Positions 54,111-63,758 of a DNA stretch of 64,000 nt are shown one piece after another. This DNA comes from Desulfogranum mediterraneum DSM 13871 (GTDB taxonomy: Bacteria; Desulfobacterota; Desulfobulbia; Desulfobulbales; Desulfobulbaceae). Each line of letters opens with the position of its first letter. Position 1 is the first letter of the stretch. The DNA is taken from assembly GCF_000429965.1 (NCBI RefSeq), contig NZ_AUCW01000004.1:1-64000 (forward strand), written 5' to 3'. A program made the position numbers and the translations under genes. Under the pieces are notes generated by a model. The model made no database searches, had not been told where the DNA came from, and worked only from the letters and a program-made list of their open reading frames with translations.

Positions 54111-55784
54111 TCAGGAAAGTTCTGAGGGGGCAGCAGGCAGGATGATGGTAAAGGTGGTCTCCTGGTGCGGACAGGAGGAGAGCGTCACCTCCCCCTGATA
54201 GAGGCTGGTGAGCTTTGCCACCACCCCCAGCCCCAGGCCCGTCCCAGTGGCCGGTTTGGTCGTATAAAAGGGTTGAAAGAGCATCTCCTCCTGCTCCGGC
54301 GCTATCCCGGGACCATTGTCGCTCACCCTGATCTGGTAGTGTTTTTTGTCCGTACTCGGCTCCACCCTCACCACAATCCTCCGTTCCTGCCCAACTGAAA
54401 CACCTGCCAAGGATTCCCTGGCATTGTTGAGCAGATTACTGAAGATAGAGTAGATATGCCCCTGATCCGCCAGGACCGTGGCCTGCTCACATCCCTCCAA
54501 GCGAAAGGTAGTTGCCTGCTCTTTGAGTTGGCCGGCAAACTTGCGCCCATAGTGGTGAAGCACCGCCACCAGATCCACCTCGTCCTGCCCCGGGCTACGT
54601 TGGTTCAGGGCGGCATAGTCCTGGATCTCCCGGGTTATGGCCAGGCCCCGTTCTATGTCTGCTCTGACCCCCTCCATGGTATCCCCTAGCTCACTGGCCA
54701 GGCGGGCAATGGTCTCCACCCAGGGCAGGACCTCACGACCAATCTCATCGGCAGGAAGCTGATACTGCAACTGAAGCCTGTCAATGGCGGTAAAGAGCTG
54801 CACCACCGCCTGTTCCAGGACCTGGGCAGCCGATTGATCCTGATTACGGTAATTCCGGTAGGCCTTCAATTCCAACAGGGCTCCGGCCAGGGCGTTGCGC
54901 ATTTCATGGGCAAAGCCCCCCCCCATACTCTGCTCCAGGAGTTGTCGCTCGGCCGCAGCCACCTCCTCCTGAAGCTGGCTGATCTTTTCGGTACGCTCCC
55001 TGATGATCTGATCACGGTTAAGGATCTGCTCCTTCTGTTCCAGTTGAATCAGGTCGGCATCTTCAATGATTTTTTTGACAAAGGGAATGTTGCCGATAAA
55101 GACCTGAAAGAGCCTGCGCAGCAGGTTCGGCGGGGTATAGCGGATATCAAAACGGCAGACCACCTGCTCCCGGTCCCCTGGGCAGTCCTCTTTTTGCAGA
55201 TAGCGGTAGGCGATATCCACCTCGGTGGCTCCCAGCAGTCGGGCATAGGCCGCAAACATGCCCTGATGCCAGCGAACAACAGGGTCGGAGAAGGCGGCGC
55301 CGGGAATATGACTCATTTCGATAAGCGCATGACCTGGAATATTTTTGAGGATGGCGTAGCGCCTGGTGCGGTTAAACTTGCTGGCCTCATGGGACACCTT
55401 GGCCACCACCTTCTCACCCCCCAAGAGGGGAATGCCGATGGCGGTCTTGATCAGCTGCTGGGCCCGGTAAGAGGTCCGGCCCATCCTGTAAAAGAGACGG
55501 GGGTCGGGTACCCGCTGTTGAACGGCATCATAGAGGGCCAGGATAAAGTCATTGGAAAACCAATAATCAGGATTGGTAAGGTGGTCCTGGGTCACGGCTT
55601 CCAACCTGCCGGTATGGATATTTTCCACCAGGAGCGGCCCCTTTTGCGCCAGCTGATCAAGGATCTCGCCGACACTGACCTCGGGATGATGGCGGCTGAG
55701 ATACTTGATCAGCCAGAAGGTATTGAGGGCAGAGCACTGCTTTGCCATGGGATGGGCCGGGCTCAGATTACTCATGGAGGGCAT
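54111..55784 (-). CDS. Histidine kinase with unrecognised N-terminal domain
   Basis: A 557-residue kinase without membrane helices. Residues 1-235 form a domain I do not recognise by name (DPRLFYRMGRTSYRAQQLIK, WHQGMFAAYARLLGATEVDI, CRFDIRYTPPNLLRR), followed by a coiled coil (about 245-285), a HisKA-like helix with GGGFAHEMRNALAGALLELK (His near 293) and a HATPase with NLLNNARESL, SDNGPGIAP, FYTTKPATGTGLGLGVV. It is divergent from the NtrC-type regulator at 55928, with 143 bases between, a typical two-component pairing. Start uncertain between 55784 and 55775. Confidence 0.88.
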   Translation of the reverse strand: MPSMSNLSPAHPMAKQCSALNTFWLIKYLSRHHPEVSVGEILDQLAQKGPLLVENIHTGRLEAVTQDHLTNPDYWFSNDFILALYDAVQQRVPDPRLFYRMGRTSYRAQQLIKTAIGIPLLGGEKVVAKVSHEASKFNRTRRYAILKNIPGHALIEMSHIPGAAFSDPVVRWHQGMFAAYARLLGATEVDIAYRYLQKEDCPGDREQVVCRFDIRYTPPNLLRRLFQVFIGNIPFVKKIIEDADLIQLEQKEQILNRDQIIRERTEKISQLQEEVAAAERQLLEQSMGGGFAHEMRNALAGALLELKAYRNYRNQDQSAAQVLEQAVVQLFTAIDRLQLQYQLPADEIGREVLPWVETIARLASELGDTMEGVRADIERGLAITREIQDYAALNQRSPGQDEVDLVAVLHHYGRKFAGQLKEQATTFRLEGCEQATVLADQGHIYSIFSNLLNNARESLAGVSVGQERRIVVRVEPSTDKKHYQIRVSDNGPGIAPEQEEMLFQPFYTTKPATGTGLGLGVVAKLTSLYQGEVTLSSCPHQETTFTIILPAAPSELS

Positions 55785-55927
55785 GGGGCTCAGCTGACGG
55801 CTGGCCGGGAAAAATGAAGGGTTACCATCTGCTTCAGGGGAAAAGGGGTTGCCATATCGGTCTGCTCCAGATTAGGTATGTACCAGAACTAACCTGAAAG
55901 AGGAAGCAGGAGAGCAGGACAATCGCA

Positions 55928-57451
55928 ATGATTAACGACACCACCCTGAAAAATCTGATCAACAAGTACACTCCTGGCCCTGCTCTCCGGGAGCAGCAGC
56001 GACAAGACGATTGCCAAGAGCGAGAGCAGCCCGCCCTCTTGATCATCGACGATGATCCCTCCCTGCGGCGCGGTCTGGCAAGCTTCTTTAGTCATCAGTA
56101 TCAAATCCACTGCTGTGCAGATGGTCCCTCAGGACTCACCGCCCTGGAGGCTCACCCTGTCCACTGCGTGATCCTGGATATCAAGATGCAGGGTATGGAC
56201 GGCTTTTCCGTCCACAAGGCTATCCGAAAGAGGGCCCCCCATCTGCCGATCATCTTCCACACCGCCTTCCAGTCGGAACACGACCTCAAGGCCATCATCA
56301 ACAGCTACGCCCCCTTCGGTTATATCGACAAGGGTGATGATGACGAGCGTCTGCCGACTCTGGTTGCCCAGGCCGTAGCACACCATGAGCGTCACCTGGC
56401 CCGGAACCACTCCTATCAACAGGCCGTCACTGAACTCGATCGGCAGCGACGGGATAACCGTGTCCTGCGCCAGCAATTCAGCCTGGACTACCGTTTTGGT
56501 GGCATCGTCGGTACCAGCGCCAAGACCCAGCAGGCCATCGAGCTCTGCAAACGGGCCAGCAGCACCGATATCACCGTCTTTATCCAGGGCGAATCCGGCA
56601 CAGGCAAGGAACTGTTCAGCAGGGCCATTCACGCCAACAGCCGCCGGGCAGACAGGCCTTTTGTGGTCCAGAACTGTGCAGCGCTGGCCGATGAGCTGCT
56701 CCACAGTGAGCTCTTTGGCCATGTCAAAGGTGCCTTCACCGGGGCGATCGCAGACAAGAAAGGGCTCTTTGAAACAGCCTCAGGAGGCACGGTATTTCTC
56801 GATGAGGTGACCGATATGCCGGCGGCCATGCAGACCAGCCTCCTCCGGGTCCTGGAGGAGGGAGAGATCAAGCCCCTGGGTTCCAACCGGGTCAGGCAGG
56901 TGGATGTGCGGATCATCTCGGCCAGTAACCGCCCCCTGCAGCAGGCAGTGGAAGAACAACGCTTCAGGGAAGACCTCTACTACCGGCTCAATGTCTTTCC
57001 CGTCCTGCTGCCCCCGCTCAGGGAGCGCCGAGAGGATATCGGGCTGTTGATCAAGTACTTTCTGGAAGAAAACAATTCCATCAGACCCTCGGTGGTGACC
57101 ATGGCCAAAGAGGCCAGGCAATGCTTTGATCGCTACGATTTTCCCGGAAATATCAGGGAGCTGCGTAACGCGCTCCAGCGGGCCTTGGTCATGGTGGACC
57201 AGGGGGATACCATCGAACTGGAGCACCTCGCTGAACCGATCTACTCTCCTGGGGCGACTCCAGCAGCCGAGCGGCAGTATCAGGGAACCCTGCACGAGAT
57301 GGTTGCCGCCTTTGAAAAGGATATCATCACCGCCAGCTATGGCGCCCACCAGGGCAACAAGAGCAGGACGGCCAAGGCCCTGGGCCTGAGCAGGGCCGGC
57401 CTCCAGAATAAACTCGAACGCTATCAGATCAGCCCCCTGCACTCTTCCTAA
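55928..57451 (+). CDS. NtrC-type response regulator (sigma-54 activator)
   Basis: A 507-residue regulator: short N-terminal extension, receiver (about 36-150; LIIDDDPSLRRG, phosphoacceptor Asp near 82 in VILDIKMQGMDG), coiled linker, AAA+ domain (about 196-430) with Walker A GESGTGKE, GAFTGA, Walker B GTVFLDEVTD and a C-terminal Fis-type HTH (SRTAKALGLSRAGLQNKLER). The receiver has a GYIDKG segment where KP is usual. Cognate kinase is likely the divergent gene 54111-55784. Targets are not obvious; no -24/-12 site was seen nearby. Confidence 0.9.
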   Translation: MINDTTLKNLINKYTPGPALREQQRQDDCQEREQPALLIIDDDPSLRRGLASFFSHQYQIHCCADGPSGLTALEAHPVHCVILDIKMQGMDGFSVHKAIRKRAPHLPIIFHTAFQSEHDLKAIINSYAPFGYIDKGDDDERLPTLVAQAVAHHERHLARNHSYQQAVTELDRQRRDNRVLRQQFSLDYRFGGIVGTSAKTQQAIELCKRASSTDITVFIQGESGTGKELFSRAIHANSRRADRPFVVQNCAALADELLHSELFGHVKGAFTGAIADKKGLFETASGGTVFLDEVTDMPAAMQTSLLRVLEEGEIKPLGSNRVRQVDVRIISASNRPLQQAVEEQRFREDLYYRLNVFPVLLPPLRERREDIGLLIKYFLEENNSIRPSVVTMAKEARQCFDRYDFPGNIRELRNALQRALVMVDQGDTIELEHLAEPIYSPGATPAAERQYQGTLHEMVAAFEKDIITASYGAHQGNKSRTAKALGLSRAGLQNKLERYQISPLHSS

Positions 57452-57532
57452 GCCCTCAGCTGCAGCGCCTCCCCCCTCCATCGCCCCCCTCATCGCACCC
57501 TCTGCGCACCCTATAGGCACCTGGGAAACACG

Positions 57533-57608
57533 ATTTCCGATCAAGGCCGAGGCGCGCGATCCACGTTACCGGGGGCATATACACTATTCCGAGGATGAAA
57601 TTTTCCGA
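57533..57608 (-). repeat. Dispersed element, partial copy 4 (inverted)
   Basis: TTTCCGATCAAGGCCGAGGC, then GCGCGATCC, GGGGGCATATAC and TATTCCGAGGATGAAATTTT match the core of copy 2 with about 30% divergence. It lacks both terminal repeats and merges into the first 367-bp repeat unit. Confidence 0.55.
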
Positions 57609-57967
57609 TGACCGCTAGTACTCAGCCACAAGCAGCTGTCTATCTCGACTGTTCGCTGGTTCTCTTTCTCTTTTTCTTCTTTTACCTCCTGCCCTTGCCT
57701 CTACCGTCATGCCCGCGAAGGCGGGCATCCAGGATTCAGGATTGCTCGGCTGGCACTTCAATTCCTCGATGTCATGTCAACACACGGGGGCATGCAGTTC
57801 TATACAGTAAGGCCTCGGATTATTGGTTCCAGGCGGAACATTACGCCAGGGGCGGCCTGGTCCCGCAAAGAATGGATTCCCGCCTGCGCGGGAATGACGA
57901 CTGCAAAGGCACCGAGTAGATTACCAGCGGCCCTGACTCTCTCCTGCGTGGCAATGACAGCAAAAAA
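57601..57967 (+). repeat. 367-bp direct repeat, unit 1
   Basis: Begins TTTTCCGATGACCGCTAG and ends in GGCAATGACAGCAAAAAA. It contains two REP-like palindromes in opposite orientation (57706-57730, GTCATGCCCGCGAAGGCGGG...; 57874-57898) and no recognisable gene. Confidence 0.85.
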
Positions 57968-58051
57968 TTGGCCCCTGCTCGATGCCAAAAGATTCAACCT
58001 GGCTCCCAAGGGAGAAGAGCAAGGGCTGAGTTTCATGGGTATCAGCTGGAA

Positions 58052-58418
58052 TTTTCCGATTACCGCTAGTACTCAGCCAAAAGCAGCTGTCTATCTCGAC
58101 TGTTCGCTGGTTCTCTTTCTCTTTTTCTTCTTTTACATCCTGCCCTTGCCTCTACCGTCATGCCCGCGCAGGCGGGCATCCAGGATTCAGGATTGCTCGG
58201 CTGGCACTTCAATTCCTCGATGTCATGTCAACACACGGGGGCATGCAGTTCTATGCAGTAAGGCCTCGGATTACGGGTTCCAGGCGGAACATTACGCCAG
58301 GGGCAGCCTGGTCCCGCAAAGAATGGATTCCCGCCTGCGCGGGAATGACGACTGCAAAGGCACCGAGTAGGTTACCAGCGGCCTGGACTCTCTCCTGCGT
58401 GGCAATGGCAGCAAAAAA
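58052..58418 (+). repeat. 367-bp direct repeat, unit 2
   Basis: Same length as unit 1, offset 451 bases, about 97-98% identical by eye; differences include GATGACC/GATTACC, CACAAGC/AAAAGC, CTCC/ATCC, GAAGG/GCAGG, ATACAG/ATGCAG. An 84-base spacer (57968-58051) separates the units. REP-like palindromes at 58157-58181 and 58325-58349. Confidence 0.85.
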
Positions 58419-58538
58419 ACTGTTCCCTACCTCAGTGCCAAAAAATGGAATCAACAGCTTCAATTTTTGGACTGGATTTTTAGCAAAGTGCCTCCTATTA
58501 TTTAAGAACTGTTCTCAACTCTTCCGGAGGCCATGCCC

Positions 58539-61406
58539 ATGTCAGCAAAACTGCCCCAACTCTACCGAGAATTTTACCGAAAGATCAGAGCAGGGATTCC
58601 GGCGGAAAATATCATCAGCGATCCCCTGCGCACCATCACCTTTGGCACCGATGCCAGCTTCTACCGCCTGATCCCCAAACTGGTGATCAACGTAGAACAC
58701 GAAAAGCAGGTGCAGCTGATCCTGCGGGAAGCCGGCAGACGCGGACTTCCGGTTACCTTTCGAGCGGCTGGGACCAGTCTTTCCGGCCAGGCCATCAGCG
58801 ACTCCATCCTGGTCCGGCTGGGCAAGGGCTGGAACCTCTACAAGGTCTATGACCAGGCCCGCAGGATCCAGCTCCAACCCGGGATCATCGGTGGCCAGGC
58901 CAATCGTATCCTGGCAGAATTTGGCAGAAAAATCGGGCCTGACCCGGCCTCCATCGATGCCGCCAAGATCGGAGGCATCCTGGCCAACAATGCCAGCGGG
59001 ATGTGCTGCGGGGTGGCGCAGAACAGTTATCAGACCCTGGAGTCCATGCGGATCATCATGGTCGACGGCACCCTGGTCGACACCGGCGACGAGGCAAGCA
59101 TGGCCAAATTCAGACGAAGTCATGGCCATATATTGAACAGACTTACAGCACTGCGTGAACAGGTGTTGAGCGATCCGATCCTCACGGAGCGGATCCGGTA
59201 CAAATTCAAGATCAAAAACACCACCGGTTACAGCCTCAATGCCCTGCTGGATTTCAGCGAGCCCTTTGAGATCATGCAGCACCTGCTGATCGGCTCCGAG
59301 GGGACCCTGGGGTTCATAGCCGATGTGGTCTACAGGACCGTTGCAGAACATCCCCACAAGGCCAGCGCCCTGATCCTCTACCCGGACGTCAGGACCGCCT
59401 GTGAGGCCGTGCCCGTTCTCCGCGAGCAACCGGTGTCTGCAGCCGAGCTGATGGATCGGGCCGGCCTGGCCTCGGTGGCCGGAAAACCAGGAAAGCCCGA
59501 CTACCTGGAAGAACTGGGCCCCACGGTCACGGCCCTGCTGGTGGAGACCAGGGCAGACAGCAGCAAGGAGCTCAGCAGCCAGATCGAGCGGATCCAGGCG
59601 AGTCTTACCCCCTTCCCCACCGTCCGCCCCATCGAGTTCACCGCTATCCCGGAAGAGTTCAACAGATTATGGACCATCCGCAAGGGCCTGTTCCCAGCGG
59701 TGGGGGCCGTACGGGAGACCGGCACCACGGTGATCATCGAAGATGTGGCCTTCCCCGGCGAACACCTGGCCGCTGCCGCCCTGGACCTGCAGCAGCTCTT
59801 CTTGAAATACCACTACCACGAGGCCATCATCTTTGGCCATGCCCTGGACGGGAATCTCCACTTTGTCTTTACCCAGGATTTCTCGATCCAGGAAGAGGTG
59901 GTCCGCTACCGCAGATTCATGGATGAGGTGGTGGAGTTGGTGGTGGAGCAGTATGACGGCTCACTCAAGGCCGAGCACGGCACCGGCCGCAACATGGCCC
60001 CCTTTGTGGAAAAAGAGTGGGGGGAAGCCGCCTACACCCTGATGAAAGAGATCAAGGAAATCTTTGACCCGGCCGGCCTGCTCAACCCCGGAGTCATCCT
60101 CAACAGTGACCTGGAGACCCATATCAAGAACCTCAAGCCGCTGCCTCCGACCCACGAGCTGGTGGACAAGTGCATCGAGTGCGGCTTCTGCGAACCGGTC
60201 TGCCCATCCAAGGAGCTCACCTTTAGCCCCAGACAGCGGATTGTCGGTCGCCGGGAGATCAGTCGTCGCCTGGCTCTGGGAGAGAACAGCCCTGGGGTGA
60301 AAGAACTGATCAAGGCCTACCAGTATCCTGGGATGGATACCTGCGCCGCCGACAGTCTCTGCTCCAGCCGCTGTCCGGTGGGCATAGACACAGGTAAGAT
60401 GATCAAAGCACTCCGCCAGGAGGCCAACGGTCCCCTGGCCAACAGGGTGGCCGACCAGGTGGCCGATCACTTCAAGCTGGTGTCCCGGGTTGTCGGCACG
60501 ACCCTCAACGGCGTTGATATCCTCCACAAGATAGCAGGCAGCCACCAGATGGAAACCATGGCCGCGGTGGCCAGGAAAGGGAGCCTGGACACCCTCCCCC
60601 TCTGGAACCGGGAGATGCCGACCGCTCCCCCGGACATCACCCGCAACAAGGCCCAGCAGGAGCTGCAGAGCGCGCTCAGCCAGGAAGATGACTCCCTGGT
60701 GGTCTACTTCCCCAGCTGCGCCAGCCGCGCCATGGGCGGCCCCTCCCGTAGCGATCGGGATCACCTCCCCCTGCCCCAGCAAACCGCCTCCCTGCTCGGG
60801 AAGGCCGGCTACAGGGTACTCTATCCAGAGAACCTGGCTGCACTCTGCTGCGGCCAGGCCTTTGAGAGTAAAGGCTTTCTGGGCCAGGCAGACCGCAAGT
60901 CGGCAGAACTCAACCAGGCCCTGCTCAAGATCAGCAACAAGGGCGCCATCCCGATCCTCTGCGACACCAGCCCCTGCCTCTACCGGATGCGCAGCACCCT
61001 GGACCAGGACCTCAAGCTCTATGAACCCATCGAGTTTGTTCTCCTCTTTCTGATGGAGCGCTTGCGCTTCACCCAAAAAGAACGGAAGATAGCCGTCCAT
61101 CCCACCTGCTCCACCCGTAAGATGGGTCTTGAGGGGGCCTTAAGGCAGTTGGCGGAAAAATGTGCCACCGAGGTTGTCTGGCCAGAGGATATCTTTTGCT
61201 GCGGTTTTGCCGGAGACCGGGGCTTCACCTTTCCCCAACTCAACCGCTCGGCCCTGGATGGGCTCAAGGAAGAGGTGGCAGGATGTTCGGCAGGCTACTC
61301 CACCAGCAAGACCTGTGAGATAGGACTCTCCCTCCATGGGGAGATCCCCTATCGCTCCATCCTTGAGCTGGTGGATGAAGTCACCGAACCACGCTCAGGC
61401 ACCTAG
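58539..61406 (+). CDS. dld: D-lactate dehydrogenase (FAD/Fe-S, Dld-II type)
   Basis: A 955-residue, soluble or membrane-associated enzyme oxidising D-lactate to pyruvate, of the large quinone-linked type. FAD-binding PCMH domain (about 35-220: VTFRAAGTSLSGQAI, IGGILANNASGMCCG), FAD-oxidase C-terminal domain (about 235-535: HALDGNLHFVF), then two ferredoxin-type Fe-S motifs (CIECGFCEPVCPS near 544; CAADSLCSSRCPVG near 600) and a CCG-domain pair (CCGQAFE near 769, CCGFAGDRG near 886). Start at 58539 has GGAGG 8 bases upstream; ATG 58533 is two bases from it. With lldP at 23.4 kb it points to lactate oxidation. A bidirectional terminator follows. Confidence 0.93.
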   Translation: MSAKLPQLYREFYRKIRAGIPAENIISDPLRTITFGTDASFYRLIPKLVINVEHEKQVQLILREAGRRGLPVTFRAAGTSLSGQAISDSILVRLGKGWNLYKVYDQARRIQLQPGIIGGQANRILAEFGRKIGPDPASIDAAKIGGILANNASGMCCGVAQNSYQTLESMRIIMVDGTLVDTGDEASMAKFRRSHGHILNRLTALREQVLSDPILTERIRYKFKIKNTTGYSLNALLDFSEPFEIMQHLLIGSEGTLGFIADVVYRTVAEHPHKASALILYPDVRTACEAVPVLREQPVSAAELMDRAGLASVAGKPGKPDYLEELGPTVTALLVETRADSSKELSSQIERIQASLTPFPTVRPIEFTAIPEEFNRLWTIRKGLFPAVGAVRETGTTVIIEDVAFPGEHLAAAALDLQQLFLKYHYHEAIIFGHALDGNLHFVFTQDFSIQEEVVRYRRFMDEVVELVVEQYDGSLKAEHGTGRNMAPFVEKEWGEAAYTLMKEIKEIFDPAGLLNPGVILNSDLETHIKNLKPLPPTHELVDKCIECGFCEPVCPSKELTFSPRQRIVGRREISRRLALGENSPGVKELIKAYQYPGMDTCAADSLCSSRCPVGIDTGKMIKALRQEANGPLANRVADQVADHFKLVSRVVGTTLNGVDILHKIAGSHQMETMAAVARKGSLDTLPLWNREMPTAPPDITRNKAQQELQSALSQEDDSLVVYFPSCASRAMGGPSRSDRDHLPLPQQTASLLGKAGYRVLYPENLAALCCGQAFESKGFLGQADRKSAELNQALLKISNKGAIPILCDTSPCLYRMRSTLDQDLKLYEPIEFVLLFLMERLRFTQKERKIAVHPTCSTRKMGLEGALRQLAEKCATEVVWPEDIFCCGFAGDRGFTFPQLNRSALDGLKEEVAGCSAGYSTSKTCEIGLSLHGEIPYRSILELVDEVTEPRSGT

Positions 61407-61453
61407 CAGAGGCAGCGCATCCTCCAGGAAACCGCACAGGACAGGGCCTCAAA

Positions 61454-61486
61454 GAAAAAAGGCGACTCCCAGGGGAGTCGCCTTTC
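61454..61486. terminator. Bidirectional terminator between dld and ndk
   Basis: Stem GGCGACTCC / GGAGTCGCC with an A tract on the left and a T tract on the right, so it can end both the plus-strand dld transcript and the minus-strand ndk transcript. Confidence 0.8.
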
Positions 61487-61533
61487 TATCCTGCCAAAGG
61501 CTGGATCTTACCGCTGTCTGTTCTCCCTGGGCA

Positions 61534-61950
61534 TCAGGCCAGCAGCTCCAGACCGGAGAAGAAATAACTCACCTCAAAGGCTGCAGTTTCAGGGGCATCA
61601 GAGCCATGGGTCGCGTTGGCCTCCAGGGAATCACCAAATTCTTTGCGCAGGGTTCCTTCCGCGGCATCGGCCGGATTGGTGGCCCCCATCAGCTCACGCC
61701 ACTTCTTGATCGCCCCATCTGCCTCCAGGACCATGACAATGCAGGGGCCGCTGGACATGAAGTCGGTCAGCTCTCCGAAAAATGGCCGCTCCTGGTGGAC
61801 ATAATAAAACCCTTCAGCCTCTTTCTTACTGAGCCAAAGTTTTTTCATCCCGATGATGGCAAAGCCTTCGCTGTAAATCCGAGCGATGATTTTGCCGGCA
61901 TTACCGGCAGCAAAGGCATTGGGTTTGATGATGGCAAACGTTCTTTCCAT
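61534..61950 (-). CDS. ndk: Nucleoside diphosphate kinase
   Basis: A 138-residue enzyme transferring the gamma phosphate from ATP to other NDPs through a phospho-His intermediate. Typical start [12 protein letters not shown], and the active-site signature [12 protein letters not shown] with the catalytic His near 115. Length matches the family. Convergent with dld, ended by the terminator at 61454-61486. Confidence 0.97.
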   Translation of the reverse strand: MERTFAIIKPNAFAAGNAGKIIARIYSEGFAIIGMKKLWLSKKEAEGFYYVHQERPFFGELTDFMSSGPCIVMVLEADGAIKKWRELMGATNPADAAEGTLRKEFGDSLEANATHGSDAPETAAFEVSYFFSGLELLA

Positions 61951-62163
61951 GGTGCAAGATCTCCCTGTATTGACCGTCTCGACAAGACGTTGTTGAACAA
62001 TAGTACAGCTTGATTACCTGATACCAGCCCCGGCCAGGGTGCGCATCGGACCATACGGCGCCCCCTCGGATGGTGCAGGGCTATGGTTAATTGACCTGGG
62101 GTACGAACAAAATTTCCAGTGGTGGTGCTATACCATGATCCCCGCCAGGTGACAATGTCGGCG
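61951..62163. other. Region between the ndk start and the binding-protein terminator
   Basis: About 210 bases. Should carry the ndk promoter (a TACTAT-like -10 near 62000-62005 on the minus strand); nothing else recognised. Confidence 0.35.
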
Positions 62164-62207
62164 GCAAAAAAATGGCCCTGGCAGAGGGGCTCGCCTCTGC
62201 CAGGGCC
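62164..62207 (-). terminator. Intrinsic terminator after the binding-protein gene
   Basis: Perfect 14-pair stem GGCCCTGGCAGAGG / CCTCTGCCAGGGCC (62174-62187 with 62194-62207); on the minus strand it is followed by a run of seven U. Confidence 0.85.
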
Positions 62208-62258
62208 GGAACAGCCTCCTGTTAGAAGATTAGAGGCGAGATCTCTATTTCCTCCGCC

Positions 62259-63416
62259 CTACTGGTTCAAGAGGACAAAGCGGCCGTCTTTGACCGTCAA
62301 CATGGCAAAGGCATCCAAGCCTACACCGGCGTGATTCTCCGGGGAGAATGAGAAGACCCCGGCGGTGCCGATCAGGTCCTTGATGGACTCGATGGCCGCA
62401 CGGACCTGCTCACGATCATCCCCTCCCTTTTCGATGGCAATCTTCAACAGGGTCATGGCATCGTAGGTATGGCCGCCAAAGGTCGAGGCCTTCTCCTTGA
62501 AGGTCTCTTCATAGGCGGTCTTATACTTCAGCAGGAAGGACTTCTGCGGCCCCTCGGGCAGGCTCTCGGCTACCATCAGGCGACTGGCCGGAAAGATGAT
62601 CCCCTCGGCAGCGGCACCGGCCGCCTCCACATACTTGATATTGGCAAAACCGTGACTCTGGAACAGGGGGATATCCCAGCCGGCCTGACGGATATTCTTG
62701 GCCAGGATGGCCTGGGCCGGAACGATGGACCAGTTGACCACGGCCTGGATCTCCCTGTTGGCCTTGAGCTTGGCCACGATGGCACTCAGGTCGGTGGTCT
62801 TCTTGTCATAGACCTCCTGCTCAACCAGGGTGATCCCATATTCCGGGGCGATCTTTTCCAGCTGTCGCTTGCCGGCCTTGCCAAAACCGGTGTTGCCGGC
62901 CAGGAGCGCGATCTTGCTGATCCCCATCTTGTTCATGGTCATGAAGATCTGGCGGGCGGCAAAGGAATCACTGGGTGCGGTCTTGAAGACATAGGAGGCC
63001 ACCGGGTTGATGATCAGCTCTGCCGAGGCACAGGAGATCAGCAGGGTCTTACCCTGCTGACAGATCTTCTTGATCTTCAGGGTCTCACCGCTGGTGGAGG
63101 GACCGATGATGGCAAAGACCTTTTCCTCCTCGATCAACTGACGGGCAAAGGAGATGGCCTTCTCCGGACTTCCGCCCGAATCCTTGATGATCAGCTCCAC
63201 AGGGACCCCATTGATCCCCCCCTGCTCATTGATCTCTGTTACCAGCATCTCCAGGGAGCGCTTTTCCGGTCCACCCAGAAAAGACGCCGGTCCGGTGACC
63301 GCCAGGATCGCGCCGATCTTGTAGGAAGAGGCGGCCGCAGCAAGCGTCCCTATCATCCCCACCGCAGCCACAGCCAAGAGACAACTGACCATGAGCCGAT
63401 ACACTCGATTTTTCAT
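62259..63416 (-). CDS. livK: Branched-chain amino acid-type ABC substrate-binding protein
   Basis: A 385-residue exported protein. Signal peptide MKNRVYRLMVSCLLAVAAVG with cleavage near AAA-SS. Mature protein belongs to the periplasmic binding protein type I LivK family: YKIGAILAVTGPASFLGGPE, INGVPVELIIKDSGGSPEKA, IIGPSTSGETL, DAMTLLKIAIEKGG. Ligands are branched-chain amino acids, amides or aromatic acids in different members; not determinable here. No permease or ATPase genes are adjacent, so it is an orphan binding protein. Start at MKNRVYR has AAGGA upstream; 63422 is an alternative. Confidence 0.9.
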   Translation of the reverse strand: MKNRVYRLMVSCLLAVAAVGMIGTLAAAASSYKIGAILAVTGPASFLGGPEKRSLEMLVTEINEQGGINGVPVELIIKDSGGSPEKAISFARQLIEEEKVFAIIGPSTSGETLKIKKICQQGKTLLISCASAELIINPVASYVFKTAPSDSFAARQIFMTMNKMGISKIALLAGNTGFGKAGKRQLEKIAPEYGITLVEQEVYDKKTTDLSAIVAKLKANREIQAVVNWSIVPAQAILAKNIRQAGWDIPLFQSHGFANIKYVEAAGAAAEGIIFPASRLMVAESLPEGPQKSFLLKYKTAYEETFKEKASTFGGHTYDAMTLLKIAIEKGGDDREQVRAAIESIKDLIGTAGVFSFSPENHAGVGLDAFAMLTVKDGRFVLLNQ

Positions 63417-63619
63417 ACCCATCCTTTCATTCCCTCTGTAATGGTTCTACTCTCAATGGTTTCTGCAACCTGAAAACACCCTGATCAAGCTGCTGCTCAA
63501 TCAACAGCGGCAAGACCGCACACAGCACGATCTCCCCTATCTTCCAGGCCCCCGGACAGACGGTAACGAACCGCTGGCCGGAACCCTGGTTACAAGCTGT
63601 AGGTCTGCTCCTCTCTTTA

Positions 63620-63758
63620 GGCCACCTTGAAAAAACGCTTTTTCTTCCAACCTCGACCTTGCGCTAACAATTTTATCCTCGGAATATCAAACATATGCCT
63701 ACGGTAAAATTTATCGGCGCCTTGACCTTGATCGAAAAATCTCATCTTTCAAGGTACC
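63620..63758 (+). repeat. Dispersed 139-bp element, copy 5
   Basis: Same length and orientation as copy 3, very close in sequence: GGCCACCTTGAAAAAACGC, CTCGACCTTGCGCTAACAA, TTTTATCCTCGGAATATCAA, TATGCCTACGGTAAAATT, ending in CTTTCAAGGTACC. Upstream of the binding-protein gene. Confidence 0.85.

Noticed and set aside
57601-58418. CRISPR array or tandem short repeats
   Set aside because: Only two long units with a single spacer and no cas genes; this is a duplication, not an array.
57608-58671. Plus-strand frames spanning the 367-bp repeats
   Set aside because: They recur only because the DNA is duplicated; they cross REP-like palindromes and lack start signals.
59961-61100. Minus-strand frame inside dld
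   Set aside because: Shadow of a strongly conserved enzyme; no family match.
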